Shown here: piece by piece, positions 1 through 7,189 of the stretch
Numbering within the stretch: the stretch's first letter is position 1
Layout of the letters: the number at the start of each line of letters is the position of its first letter
Source of the DNA: Desulfobacteraceae bacterium
Lineage (GTDB): Bacteria; Desulfobacterota; Desulfobacteria; Desulfobacterales; SURF-15
DNA length: 17,297 nucleotides
NCBI GenBank assembly: GCA_003599475.1
Contig: QZKK01000181.1
Coordinates: 1 to 17,297, forward strand
Direction of reading: 5' to 3'
Program-made: the position numbers and the translations under genes
The notes under the pieces: model-generated
What the model was told of the DNA's origin: nothing
What the model saw: the letters and a program-made list of their open reading frames with translations, nothing else
Database searches by the model: none

Positions 1-110
1 TGCAAACTGCACGGATATGCCCTCGAATTTTGCGTTCATGTAATCCGGTTGTTGAGCATCTCGCCTAACCCGCGGCATCTGTTTTCAAGACAACTCTCCA
101 AAAACCGTGC

Positions 111-126
111 TGGCATATAATATGCT
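111..126 (+). promoter_or_regulatory. Candidate sigma-54 (-24/-12) promoter of the sugar-acid/TTT/CooS operon
   Basis: The sequence TGGCATATAATATGCT fits the sigma-54 pattern TGGCAC-N5-TTGCW: the GG (112-113) and GC (124-125) are 12 nt apart as required, and the flanking T, CA and T-GCT positions also match. Transcription would start near 137, leaving a leader of about 60 nt before the first gene. The same bases contain TATAAT (116-121), but I see no good -35 hexamer at 16-18 nt from it. They also form the near-perfect inverted repeat GCATAT-A-ATATGC (113-125). An NtrC-type activator is encoded at the other end of the window. The promoter call is an inference from the pattern alone. Confidence 0.42.
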
Positions 127-197
127 ATCACTCCTCGTATCCTGCAGGAGGAACTCCCTTAAATTCCTTTTGCAAGATATCGGGAGGAGGCCCCGGC

Positions 198-1232
198 GTG
201 TACCTTGCAACCATCGACTGCGGAACCACCCATTCAAGGGTTTATATCATCGATGAACACGCCCGCATCATCGGCAAGGCGAGCGTGAAGGTGGGTGTGA
301 GAGACGCGGCCGTCAGCGGAAGTAATCAAGTGCTGAAAACCGCACTGATAGACGCTTTCCACATGGCGCTCGAAAGTACGAAATTGCAGTTGGTAGATAT
401 CCGCTTTGCGATCGCTTCGGGGATGATCACGTCTGAGATCGGTCTATTGGAAATCCCCCACCTCCGAGCTCCGGTAAAACCGGATGTACTCGCTCGCAAC
501 ATGAAAAGGGTCCAGGATACGTCCGTTTTTCCGATCGATGTGCCGGTCTATTTTATTCCGGGCATTAAAAACGGATTCGATCCTCAGAAAATCACCGTTC
601 AAGATGTCGGTTGTCTCGATTTTATGAGAGGAGAAGAGGTCCAGGTTGCCGGCTTGCTTTCGAGCCATGAGATCAGGCTTCCAACCACGGTGGTCGTTCT
701 GTCATCCCATACCAAATATATCCCGATCGATAAGAATGAAAAGATTCTCGGCAGCATCACGACCGTTTCGGGCCAGATCTATGAAGCGATCCTGAAAGAG
801 ACTTCCATTGGAAAATCGATTCAAAAGAACGACGTTTACGAAAATGAGAGTTATTTTGATCCGACGATCATCGATGCCGCGTATCACTGGCTCATGAAAT
901 CCGGCTTTTTGCGATCCTTGTTGATGCCGCGCTTTCTGGACGTTCTCCTGGACACAAAATGGTACGAAAGAAAACTCTTCGTTGAAGCCGCCATCGCGGC
1001 CGAGGATACAAAGGCGATCGGTCAATTTGATGATTTGGGTTTTCCTGTCGAAACAGGTTTTGTTCTTATCGGGGATAAGAGAAGATGCGCGATATACGAG
1101 TATCTTTTGAGAAGCAAAGGGGGACTCAAGCAGGAGATTTTAACCATTTCCGATCCGGAAGCCATCGATCGATTGAGTATCGGCGGATCCATTTATCTGG
1201 CCAAATCCGCCGGGCTGTTTTCAGGCTCGTGA
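198..1232 (+). CDS. dgoK: 2-keto-3-deoxygalactonokinase (DgoK) family sugar-acid kinase
   Basis: This is a 344-residue cytoplasmic kinase of the DgoK family, which phosphorylates 2-keto-3-deoxy-galactonate or related keto-deoxy sugar acids at C6 so that an aldolase can cleave them. The ASKHA-type phosphate loop DCGTTHSR lies at residues 7-14. The family motif MRGEEVQ lies near 143-149 and SSHTKY near 169-174, matching the RGEETQ and PGTHCKW blocks of the E. coli enzyme. It is about 50 residues longer than the E. coli protein (292 aa). The start is GTG, chosen because GGGAGGAGG (182-190) sits 7 nt upstream and the ATP-binding motif follows at once. It opens the operon; the aldolase is three genes downstream, and no dehydratase is visible in the window. 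The exact substrate is not fixed by the sequence. Confidence 0.82.
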   Translation: MYLATIDCGTTHSRVYIIDEHARIIGKASVKVGVRDAAVSGSNQVLKTALIDAFHMALESTKLQLVDIRFAIASGMITSEIGLLEIPHLRAPVKPDVLARNMKRVQDTSVFPIDVPVYFIPGIKNGFDPQKITVQDVGCLDFMRGEEVQVAGLLSSHEIRLPTTVVVLSSHTKYIPIDKNEKILGSITTVSGQIYEAILKETSIGKSIQKNDVYENESYFDPTIIDAAYHWLMKSGFLRSLLMPRFLDVLLDTKWYERKLFVEAAIAAEDTKAIGQFDDLGFPVETGFVLIGDKRRCAIYEYLLRSKGGLKQEILTISDPEAIDRLSIGGSIYLAKSAGLFSGS

Positions 1233-1306
1233 AGGAGAAACTCCCTGCTTCTGCGCTGATCTATATCTGTAGAAAATCATCATTGAAGTAGACTGGAGGA
1301 CAAGAC

Positions 1307-2038
1307 ATGGTTGAAAAAGAACGCAAGATCCCCTGCTGTGCCGAATGTAAGGTTGAAAAGAAGATATGCCAGCATGAAGACGGAACCGGGCCGGCTTATT
1401 GTCCGACGATGCTTTATAGCGATGTCATTAGAGCCTCCCTTTCCGAGTATGAACCGCCCCGGATAAGAGGATTTGCCGTCAATGCCACCATTCAGGAAGG
1501 GGAATGCTATGTCAACAAGCACAAAGACGATCTCCATGTCCGCTACGCCATAAAGCCGCGGGTGCAGGAGACGATCGAGTTCGCTCACAAGATGGGCTAT
1601 CGAAGACTGGGTTTGGCCTTTTGCGGCGGGCTCAGACATGAGGCCCGGATCTTGGCGGAGATCTTAAAAGAACAGGGGTTTGAGCTGGCCTCCGTTGTTT
1701 GCTCGGTCGGAAGAACGCCCAAGGAGTTCCTCGGAATTAAAGAAGAACAAAAGGTGAGTCCCGATGAATTCGAGGCCATGTGCAGCCCGATTGCCCAGGC
1801 GAAAGTGCTTAACGCCACCCAAACGGAATTCAATATCATCTTCGGCCTCTGTGTCGGGCACGATTCTCTGATGATGCGGTATTCCGATTCCTTATGCACC
1901 GTACTGGTGGCAAAGGATCGCGTGACCGGACACAATCCGCTGGCGGCCATCCATTTATACAGATCCTACTACAAAAAACTAACGGATGAGAATTTCGGCA
2001 AAGGGGGAAGCATTACGGTTTCTGTACAAGAGCCATAG
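1307..2038 (+). CDS. DUF1847 Cys-rich metal-binding-type protein
   Basis: This 243-residue soluble protein matches the DUF1847 family as I recall it: an N-terminal Cys cluster (C10, C11, C14, C21, C32, in CCAEC...C...YCP), then alternating beta-alpha segments. The conserved blocks are LAFCGGLRHEA and FGLCVGHDSLMM-x-YSD, followed by a C-terminal RVTGHNPLAAIH. The Cys spacing suggests binding of a metal or Fe-S cluster. Members are common in anaerobes and I know of no established function. The ATG has GGAGGA (1295-1300) 6 nt upstream. It sits between two sugar-acid kinase genes, 74 nt after the first and 54 nt before the second, on the same strand, so it is probably co-transcribed. A role in handling the same substrate, or in a redox or methyl-transfer side reaction, would be a guess. 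Confidence 0.75.
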   Translation: MVEKERKIPCCAECKVEKKICQHEDGTGPAYCPTMLYSDVIRASLSEYEPPRIRGFAVNATIQEGECYVNKHKDDLHVRYAIKPRVQETIEFAHKMGYRRLGLAFCGGLRHEARILAEILKEQGFELASVVCSVGRTPKEFLGIKEEQKVSPDEFEAMCSPIAQAKVLNATQTEFNIIFGLCVGHDSLMMRYSDSLCTVLVAKDRVTGHNPLAAIHLYRSYYKKLTDENFGKGGSITVSVQEP

Positions 2039-2092
2039 TTTTTCTTCATCTTTGATTCCATCGATCATTTGGGGTTTTAAGGTCATCGGTCA

Positions 2093-3070
2093 ATGGAGAG
2101 AGATCGCATTACATATACCTATGACGTCATCAGCATGGGCGAAACAATGATGGCTTTTGAAGCCCTGGAATACGGGCCTTTGAGGGAAAACCACCTCTTT
2201 AAGAAATGGATGGGGGGTGCGGAGTGCAATTTCCTCATCGGGCTGTCCCGTCTGGGATTCCATTGCGGATGGTTCTCCCGTCTGGGAGAGGATGAATTTG
2301 GAAAAGAGATCTATAGAACCCTCAAAGGGGAAGGAGTCGATGTTTCCCGTGTCAAGTTCGATCCGCGGGCACCCACCGGCTTGTTCGTCGTAGAAAGGCA
2401 GTCTGTCGATGATTTTAGATGCTATTACTATCGAGAGAACTCCGCTGCCTCCCACCTGTCCCCTCCCGATATCGACCCGGATTATATTCGAGAAGCCAGG
2501 ATCCTATACCTGACCGGGATCACGCCGGCGATCAGCGGCACCGCCCGCGCGACAGTGGAGGAGTTATTCAATCTGGCCATAAAAAACAGCCAGACCCTCA
2601 TCTTTGATCCCAATCTCAGGTTGAAACTATGGGATATCGATCTTGCACGCCAGGTCCTGGTTCCTCTCATGAAAAAAAGCACTTATGTGCTGCCGGGGGA
2701 AAATGAACTAAAACTCCTGATGAACTGTGATCAATTGAATGAAGCCATACGCACCGCTCATAAGCAGGGCATTCCTCGTCTGATCATCAAGCGCGGTGCA
2801 AAGGGGGCTGTGGTCGCACTGGCAGGATCAGAGAACAGGGAAATACCGCCTTATGAAATCTGCCATCCCATCAGCAGCATGGGGGCGGGGGATTGTTTTG
2901 CCGCCGGATTCACCGCCGGTCTGATCAGACAAAAGCAAGTGGAAGAATGTGCGCATTGGGGAAATGCTCTGGGTTCGTTTTGCCTCATGGGATCGGGGCC
3001 GTATCAAACGCTTCCGGAGGCCGGCGAATTCCAGTCGTTTTTGAATGGAAAGATGGGTATCAACCGCTAA
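2093..3070 (+). CDS. PfkB-family carbohydrate kinase, KDG-kinase-like
   Basis: This 325-residue ribokinase/PfkB-fold kinase opens with the family beta strand YDVISMGETMMAF, followed by a substrate-contacting MGGAECNFLIGLSRLG (about 41-56; ribokinases have GGAxxNxAxxLARLG). FDPNLRLKLW is in the middle and the signature SSMGAGDCFAAGF carries the catalytic base D267 (GAGD 264-267). Length and motifs fit 2-keto-3-deoxygluconate kinase or a close sugar kinase. Next to a DapA-type aldolase, a KDG kinase role is the best guess, but PfkB specificity cannot be read from motifs. The ribosome site is weak (AAGGT, 2079-2083). ATG at 2093 is kept because the next Met (residue 15) would cut into the first strand. 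It is a second, structurally unrelated kinase in one operon with the DgoK-type enzyme. Confidence 0.8.
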   Translation: MERDRITYTYDVISMGETMMAFEALEYGPLRENHLFKKWMGGAECNFLIGLSRLGFHCGWFSRLGEDEFGKEIYRTLKGEGVDVSRVKFDPRAPTGLFVVERQSVDDFRCYYYRENSAASHLSPPDIDPDYIREARILYLTGITPAISGTARATVEELFNLAIKNSQTLIFDPNLRLKLWDIDLARQVLVPLMKKSTYVLPGENELKLLMNCDQLNEAIRTAHKQGIPRLIIKRGAKGAVVALAGSENREIPPYEICHPISSMGAGDCFAAGFTAGLIRQKQVEECAHWGNALGSFCLMGSGPYQTLPEAGEFQSFLNGKMGINR

Positions 3071-3084
3071 TCAAGGAGTCATGA

Positions 3085-3972
3085 ATGAAACCAAAGGATT
3101 TTAAGGGCATTTATCCGCCCATGATGACGGCATTCAAAGAAAATGGTGAGATCTATGAGAAAGGAACGCGGGAGATCGTCGATTTTATCGTGCCTCATGT
3201 GCAGGGATTATACCCGTGCGGCACATACGGCAGCGGGCCGATGATGTCGCCGGATGAGCGAAAGAAGGTGGCTGAAATCGTACTGGATCAGGTCAACGGC
3301 AGGGTGCCGGTGATTGTGCATGTAGGAACAGCAGATACCAGAATCACCATCGAACTCGCCCGGCACGCCAAGAGTATCGGCGCCAAAGCGGTCGGCGCCA
3401 TCACGCCCTATTACAACAGCTATAGCCAGGATGCCATTTTCATCCATTTTCAAAAGTTGATCCATGCCGTAGATATTCCCGTCTTTCTCTATGACAATCC
3501 CAAGTGTTCAGGAAATTCCATCTCTTCGGATCTACTGGTAAGACTTGCTAAAGAGGGGTTAGCCGGAATTAAAGACAGCACCTTCGATCTAGTCAACTAT
3601 TACCACGCGAAGATCGCGCTGGAAGCATACCCCGAGATGAACCTGATCAGCGGCACCGAAGCTTTGTTTGTCGCCGCCTTCGATGCCGGCGCCACCGCCG
3701 CAGTTACGGGCCTCGGCAATGTTTACCCCGATCTGATGGGACGCCTCTATCGGGAGTACCTGGAGGGAGACAGGGAAAGACTCATGGAAACCCAGCGTAA
3801 AGTCATTGTCGTTCGCCAGATTACAAAATACGGGCCGACGGTCCCCACCTGCCATGCCATCCTGAAGCTCCGGGGGGTGGATGCCGGTTACCCACGTCTT
3901 CCCTTTGTAAACGTGTCACCTGAAACTGAAAGAAAAGTGAAAGTACGTCTTACGGAAATGGGTTTATTGTAA
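3085..3972 (+). CDS. DapA-family class I aldolase, KDG-aldolase-like
   Basis: This is a 295-residue TIM-barrel enzyme of the dihydrodipicolinate synthase / N-acetylneuraminate lyase / 2-keto-3-deoxygluconate aldolase superfamily. The Schiff-base lysine is K163 in LAGIKDS and the catalytic tyrosine is Y136 in FLYDNP, both at the family positions. The phosphate/carboxylate-binding loop reads CGTYGSGPMMSPDER (45-59). The GxxGxGP-x2-S pattern is closer to the GTTGLGPALS loop of archaeal KDG aldolase, as I remember it, than to the GTTGES loop of DapA. That, and two sugar-acid kinases upstream, favour cleavage of a (phospho)-2-keto-3-deoxy sugar acid to pyruvate plus an aldehyde over lysine biosynthesis. 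AAGGAG (3073-3078) sits 6 nt before the ATG, 14 nt after the kinase stop. An out-of-frame ATG at 3081 is not used. Confidence 0.8.
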   Translation: MKPKDFKGIYPPMMTAFKENGEIYEKGTREIVDFIVPHVQGLYPCGTYGSGPMMSPDERKKVAEIVLDQVNGRVPVIVHVGTADTRITIELARHAKSIGAKAVGAITPYYNSYSQDAIFIHFQKLIHAVDIPVFLYDNPKCSGNSISSDLLVRLAKEGLAGIKDSTFDLVNYYHAKIALEAYPEMNLISGTEALFVAAFDAGATAAVTGLGNVYPDLMGRLYREYLEGDRERLMETQRKVIVVRQITKYGPTVPTCHAILKLRGVDAGYPRLPFVNVSPETERKVKVRLTEMGLL

Positions 3973-4014
3973 AGGCTCCAATTTAATCTTGCTTACATAA
4001 AAAAGGAGGCCATC

Positions 4015-4998
4015 ATGAAGTTACGTCACATTACTCTCATTGCAACGGCAGCGGCATTTGCCTTCACGGCCTTTTCGCCCGCCATGGCCGCTGAAAAATC
4101 CCCCAACAAACCGCTTACCATCATCTGCCCATGGGCTGCCGGAGGGGGCACCGATCGGACCGCCAGATTTATTGCGGATCAACTGCATGGGATTTTGCAC
4201 GTGCCCGTCAATGTGGTGAACAAAACCGGGGGGGGAGGGGCCGTGGGATTTTCCTCCGGGGCAAATGCAAGGCCCGATGGGTATACCCTCACCAACCTGA
4301 CCTTTGAAATCGGCACTCTGAAGTGGATGGGGTATTCCGAAATCACGCCCGAATCCTTCAAGCCGCTGATGCAGTTCAATGAAGATGCTTCTGCGGTAAT
4401 TGTGGGTAAAGATTGCTCATATCAATCCGTAAAAGCCCTGTTGGAAGACATCAAGCAAAAGCCAAGCGGCACATTCCAATTTTCAGGATGCGCCATCGGC
4501 ACCGTATGGGACCTGGCCCGGATTGGAATGATGCGCAATTACGGGATCAATCCGGATACGGTCAAATTCATCCCCACCAAAGGTGCGGCTCCGGCAGTCA
4601 CCGAACTCCTCGGAGGGCATGTCGATGTAATCACCTGCAGCTACCCGGAGGCTGCCCCGCAGATCGAAGCCGGAAACTTAAAGGCCCTTGCCGTCATGTC
4701 GGATGAAAGAAATCCCCAGTTCAATCAGGTGCCCACCTTAAAGGAGCAGGGTATCGACTGGGCCTATGGGACCTGGCGGGGATTCGCCGTGCCGAAAGAG
4801 ACTCCCGACGAAGTGGCGAATGTATTGACCCATGCGTTGAAACAGATCTTCGATTCGGAACAGTACGTATCCTTTATGAATAAGAATGGATTTGGGATAA
4901 AGATTCGCGGGTCCAAGGAATTCGGGGAATACATGATGGCGCAATTCAGAGGCCTGGAGGAGATTATAGAATCGGCAGGGTATGGCAAGAAAAAATAA
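4015..4998 (+). CDS. tctC: TTT-family periplasmic solute-binding protein (TctC/Bug)
   Basis: This 327-residue secreted receptor binds an organic acid in the periplasm and delivers it to TctAB. Residues 1-26 form a Sec signal peptide: a K/R start, a hydrophobic core of Ala, Phe and Thr, and an AMAA cleavage region before EKS. The mature protein carries the Bug-family ligand loop PWAAGGGTDR (39-48), then NVVNKTGGGGAVGF, PDGYTL and the C-terminal GxWRGFAVPKETP block. AAGGAGG (4003-4009) gives a strong ribosome site. It lies 42 nt after the aldolase gene, so the ligand may be the sugar acid handled upstream; TTT receptors bind many carboxylates, so this is inference. A 160-nt gap with inverted repeats separates it from tctB, whereas other neighbours in the operon are close. 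Confidence 0.9.
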   Translation: MKLRHITLIATAAAFAFTAFSPAMAAEKSPNKPLTIICPWAAGGGTDRTARFIADQLHGILHVPVNVVNKTGGGGAVGFSSGANARPDGYTLTNLTFEIGTLKWMGYSEITPESFKPLMQFNEDASAVIVGKDCSYQSVKALLEDIKQKPSGTFQFSGCAIGTVWDLARIGMMRNYGINPDTVKFIPTKGAAPAVTELLGGHVDVITCSYPEAAPQIEAGNLKALAVMSDERNPQFNQVPTLKEQGIDWAYGTWRGFAVPKETPDEVANVLTHALKQIFDSEQYVSFMNKNGFGIKIRGSKEFGEYMMAQFRGLEEIIESAGYGKKK

Positions 4999-5011
4999 AC
5001 GGGTCATGATT

Positions 5012-5084
5012 CGTCATTTCGGGGAGCAAAGCGACGACGCAATCTCGTGCAAATTCAATACAGAGACTGCGTCGCGCAATTTGC
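5012..5084. repeat. Intergenic inverted-repeat element between tctC and tctB
   Basis: The arm CGACGCAATCTC (5035-5046) pairs with GAGACTGCGTCG (5063-5074), 11 of 12 bases, around a 16-nt loop. A second arm, GCAAATT (5049-5055) in that loop, is complementary to AATTTGC (5078-5084), so the two folds overlap and would compete. The stretch 5012-5046 resembles the widespread CGTCATTGCGAG-type dispersed repeat I recall from deltaproteobacterial genomes, in a decayed form. Placed right after a binding-protein gene, it could protect the tctC end of the mRNA and lower expression of the membrane genes, as intergenic stem-loops do in some ABC-transporter operons. The fold was made by eye. Confidence 0.5.
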
Positions 5085-5158
5085 CCAAACAGGAAGCTCG
5101 CACTGCCGTTTGAGAAATATTTGATCATGGCGGATAACATAGTGAGGAGGAATCGGAT

Positions 5159-5653
5159 TTGAAGCGGCTCAACCAAGAATATGCCATCGGAGCCGTTTGT
5201 TTTGTCCTATCGGGTGCGATTCTTCTTATCACCCGGACTTTTCCGAGCAAAACCACCGGTGGAAGCGACCTTACCGGCCCCTCTTTTTATCCGAACCTTC
5301 TGGCCGGTATTTTCATGTTTTGCGGTGCCTGCGAATTCATCCAAGGCTTCAGGAACAAGGAAGACCGAAATCCGATTTCTTTTACTTACCTCTGGGCCGG
5401 AATCCGAAGACCGGGTCCACTGAATATCGTCGTCATCATCGGGCTGATTCTTTTCTTCATCCTGTTTATGGAAACTCTCGGCTTTGTCCCCTGTTCGTAT
5501 TTGGTGGCATTCGTGCTCATGTGGCGGTTGGGTGTTCCGGTTTTAAGGAATGTCTTCTATTCCGTCTGTTTTGTTATCTTACTGGTCGTTATCTTCGGGA
5601 AGGTGTTTACCATATACCTGCCCTCCGGCATCTTGGACTCTATCGGCTTGTAG
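5159..5653 (+). CDS. tctB: TTT small membrane subunit TctB
   Basis: This 164-residue integral membrane protein has the size and layout of TctB, the small subunit of tripartite tricarboxylate transporters. Hydrophobic segments lie near residues 8-26, 43-62, 88-109, 110-122 and 131-152. The first loop carries G-x-D-LTGPSFYPNLLAG, like the FPxxL region usual in the family. The start codon is TTG, supported by GTGAGGAGG (5142-5150) 8 nt upstream and by the first membrane segment beginning eight residues later. It is followed 21 nt later by tctA. Sequence conservation in this family is low, so the call rests mainly on topology and on its place between TctC and TctA. Confidence 0.85.
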   Translation: MKRLNQEYAIGAVCFVLSGAILLITRTFPSKTTGGSDLTGPSFYPNLLAGIFMFCGACEFIQGFRNKEDRNPISFTYLWAGIRRPGPLNIVVIIGLILFFILFMETLGFVPCSYLVAFVLMWRLGVPVLRNVFYSVCFVILLVVIFGKVFTIYLPSGILDSIGL

Positions 5654-5674
5654 CGATCCATCGCGAGCAGCATC

Positions 5675-7189
5675 ATGGAAGGTCTTTTCAGCATCTTTCA
5701 CTGGAACATCCTGATCCCCTGGATCCTTGCCATGATCCTGGGGATTTTCGTGGGAGGACTCCCCGGGCTTACCGCCACCATGGCCGTCGCATTGATTGTT
5801 CCCCTAACCTACCACATGAGCCCCATCGCCGGATTGTCGATGATCCTGGGAGTCAGTTTTTGCGCCATTTTTGCCGGCGATATTCCGGCCACATTCTTGA
5901 GAATACCGGGAACGCCGGCTTCCGGGGCCGCGGTCCTGGACGGGTATGAAATGGCCCGGAAAGGAAAGGGGTCCCTGGCCCTGTCGTTGGACCTGGTCTG
6001 CTCGTTCCTGGGTGGGTTGATCGGTGTTTCGATTTTGATTTTCATCGCACCTTTGTTGGCCAAATTCGCGCTGAAATTCACAAACTTTGAATATTTCTGG
6101 CTGGCGGTATTCGGCCTTTCCATGAGTGCCGTGATTTCCAGGGGAACCCGGATCCGGGGGGTCATCTCGATGACCCTCGGGCTTATTTTTGCAGCCGTCG
6201 GGATCGACATCACCACCGGATATCCCCGGTTTACCTTTGGAAGCATCGATCTGATGGACGGCATCGGTTTTATTCCCGCCATGATCGGCCTGTTCGGGCT
6301 GTCCGAGGTCTTTAAGTATGTGCTGCTGCCGGAAGAGCTCAAAAATCCCACCATCGCCGAAAAAATCAAGACCTCTTTTAAATCGGTGGGGATGCTGGTT
6401 TATAAATTCAAATGGTTGGTCGTCAGATCCTCGATTGTCGGGAATGTCATCGGGGCGCTTCCCGGCGCCGGTGCCGATATCGCCGCATGGGTATCTTATG
6501 GAATGGCAAAAAAGATGTCCAGGAGATCCGACCAATACGGCACCGGCATCGAAGAAGGTGTGATCGCGCCGACCAGCGCAAACAATGCGGCCATCGGCGG
6601 CACCTGGATACCGGCATTGGTGTTCGGTATTCCCGGAGACACGATCACCGCGATCGTCTTGGGCGCCATGATGATGTATGGACTCAAGCCGGGACCCTTG
6701 ATCTTTGAGCAGAACAAATTCCTCGTCGATCAGATTTTTTCGGTAGCCGTCGTGTCTCAGTTCTTTTTATTGATCATCGGATGGCTCGGCATCAAGATGT
6801 ATACTTATCTTCTAAGGTTTCCAAGAAACGTGATTCTCGTTGCGATCATTATTTTCTCCGTGGTCGGCTCCTATGCACTCCGAAGCAGTATTTTCGATGT
6901 CCGGGTGATGCTTTTTTTCGGCATCCTCGGTTATCTGATGGAACTCTGCAAAATCCCGCTGCCGTCGCTTATCCTAGGTCTGATTCTGGGACCGATGATC
7001 GAAGATAACCTTCGGGTAGGGCTGGTCAAAAGCGATGGAAGCTTCCTGCCCTTCTTCACTCGACCCATCTCCCTTTCGCTTTTTATCCTTTTATTGCTTA
7101 CTTTTTTGGGTGAACCCATTGTCGGATTGCTCAGATCCATCACGGAAAAAGAACAGACTTCGAAAGGAGAATTATCCAATGGCCGATGA
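5675..7189 (+). CDS. tctA: TTT large membrane permease TctA
   Basis: This 504-residue polytopic permease forms the transport channel with TctB and takes ligand from TctC. The two halves carry the family repeats: GGLPGL (27-32) followed by TATMAVALIVPLTY, and GALPGAGADIAAW (260-272). FAGDIPATFLRIPGTPAS and the EGVIAPTSANNAAIGGTWIPALVFGIPGD stretch are also typical of TctA. About ten or more hydrophobic segments span the length, and the size is normal for the family. The ribosome site is poor (GCGAG near 5662), which suggests coupling to tctB 21 nt upstream. The last 11 bp overlap the start of cooS, so translation of the CO dehydrogenase follows that of the permease. Confidence 0.93.
   Translation: MEGLFSIFHWNILIPWILAMILGIFVGGLPGLTATMAVALIVPLTYHMSPIAGLSMILGVSFCAIFAGDIPATFLRIPGTPASGAAVLDGYEMARKGKGSLALSLDLVCSFLGGLIGVSILIFIAPLLAKFALKFTNFEYFWLAVFGLSMSAVISRGTRIRGVISMTLGLIFAAVGIDITTGYPRFTFGSIDLMDGIGFIPAMIGLFGLSEVFKYVLLPEELKNPTIAEKIKTSFKSVGMLVYKFKWLVVRSSIVGNVIGALPGAGADIAAWVSYGMAKKMSRRSDQYGTGIEEGVIAPTSANNAAIGGTWIPALVFGIPGDTITAIVLGAMMMYGLKPGPLIFEQNKFLVDQIFSVAVVSQFFLLIIGWLGIKMYTYLLRFPRNVILVAIIIFSVVGSYALRSSIFDVRVMLFFGILGYLMELCKIPLPSLILGLILGPMIEDNLRVGLVKSDGSFLPFFTRPISLSLFILLLLTFLGEPIVGLLRSITEKEQTSKGELSNGR

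Noticed and set aside
1..78. Possible divergent gene start on the - strand (ATG at 78, frame open to the window edge) or the 3' end of an upstream + strand gene
   Set aside because: At most 26 codons on the - strand, no ribosome site, no recognisable family; + strand frames 1-3 close at 120, 43 and 68. Too little sequence to decide.
116..121. TATAAT as a sigma-70 -10 element of the main operon
   Set aside because: No recognisable -35 hexamer lies 16-18 nt upstream, and the same bases fit a sigma-54 pattern better. Kept only as a remark.
5035..5084. H-type pseudoknot formed by the two pairings in the tctC-tctB gap
   Set aside because: The 3-nt connection (5075-5077) is too short to span a 12-bp stem, so the two pairings are more likely mutually exclusive.
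5197..5949. Long + strand open frame of 250 codons across tctB and tctA
   Set aside because: It is an alternative-frame shadow of two clear membrane-protein genes, rich in Arg, His and Pro with no recognisable domain.
7035..7178. N-terminal extension of CooS by 48 residues
   Set aside because: The extension lies within the tctA coding sequence in another frame; ATG 7179 has a good ribosome site and the protein then has a normal length.
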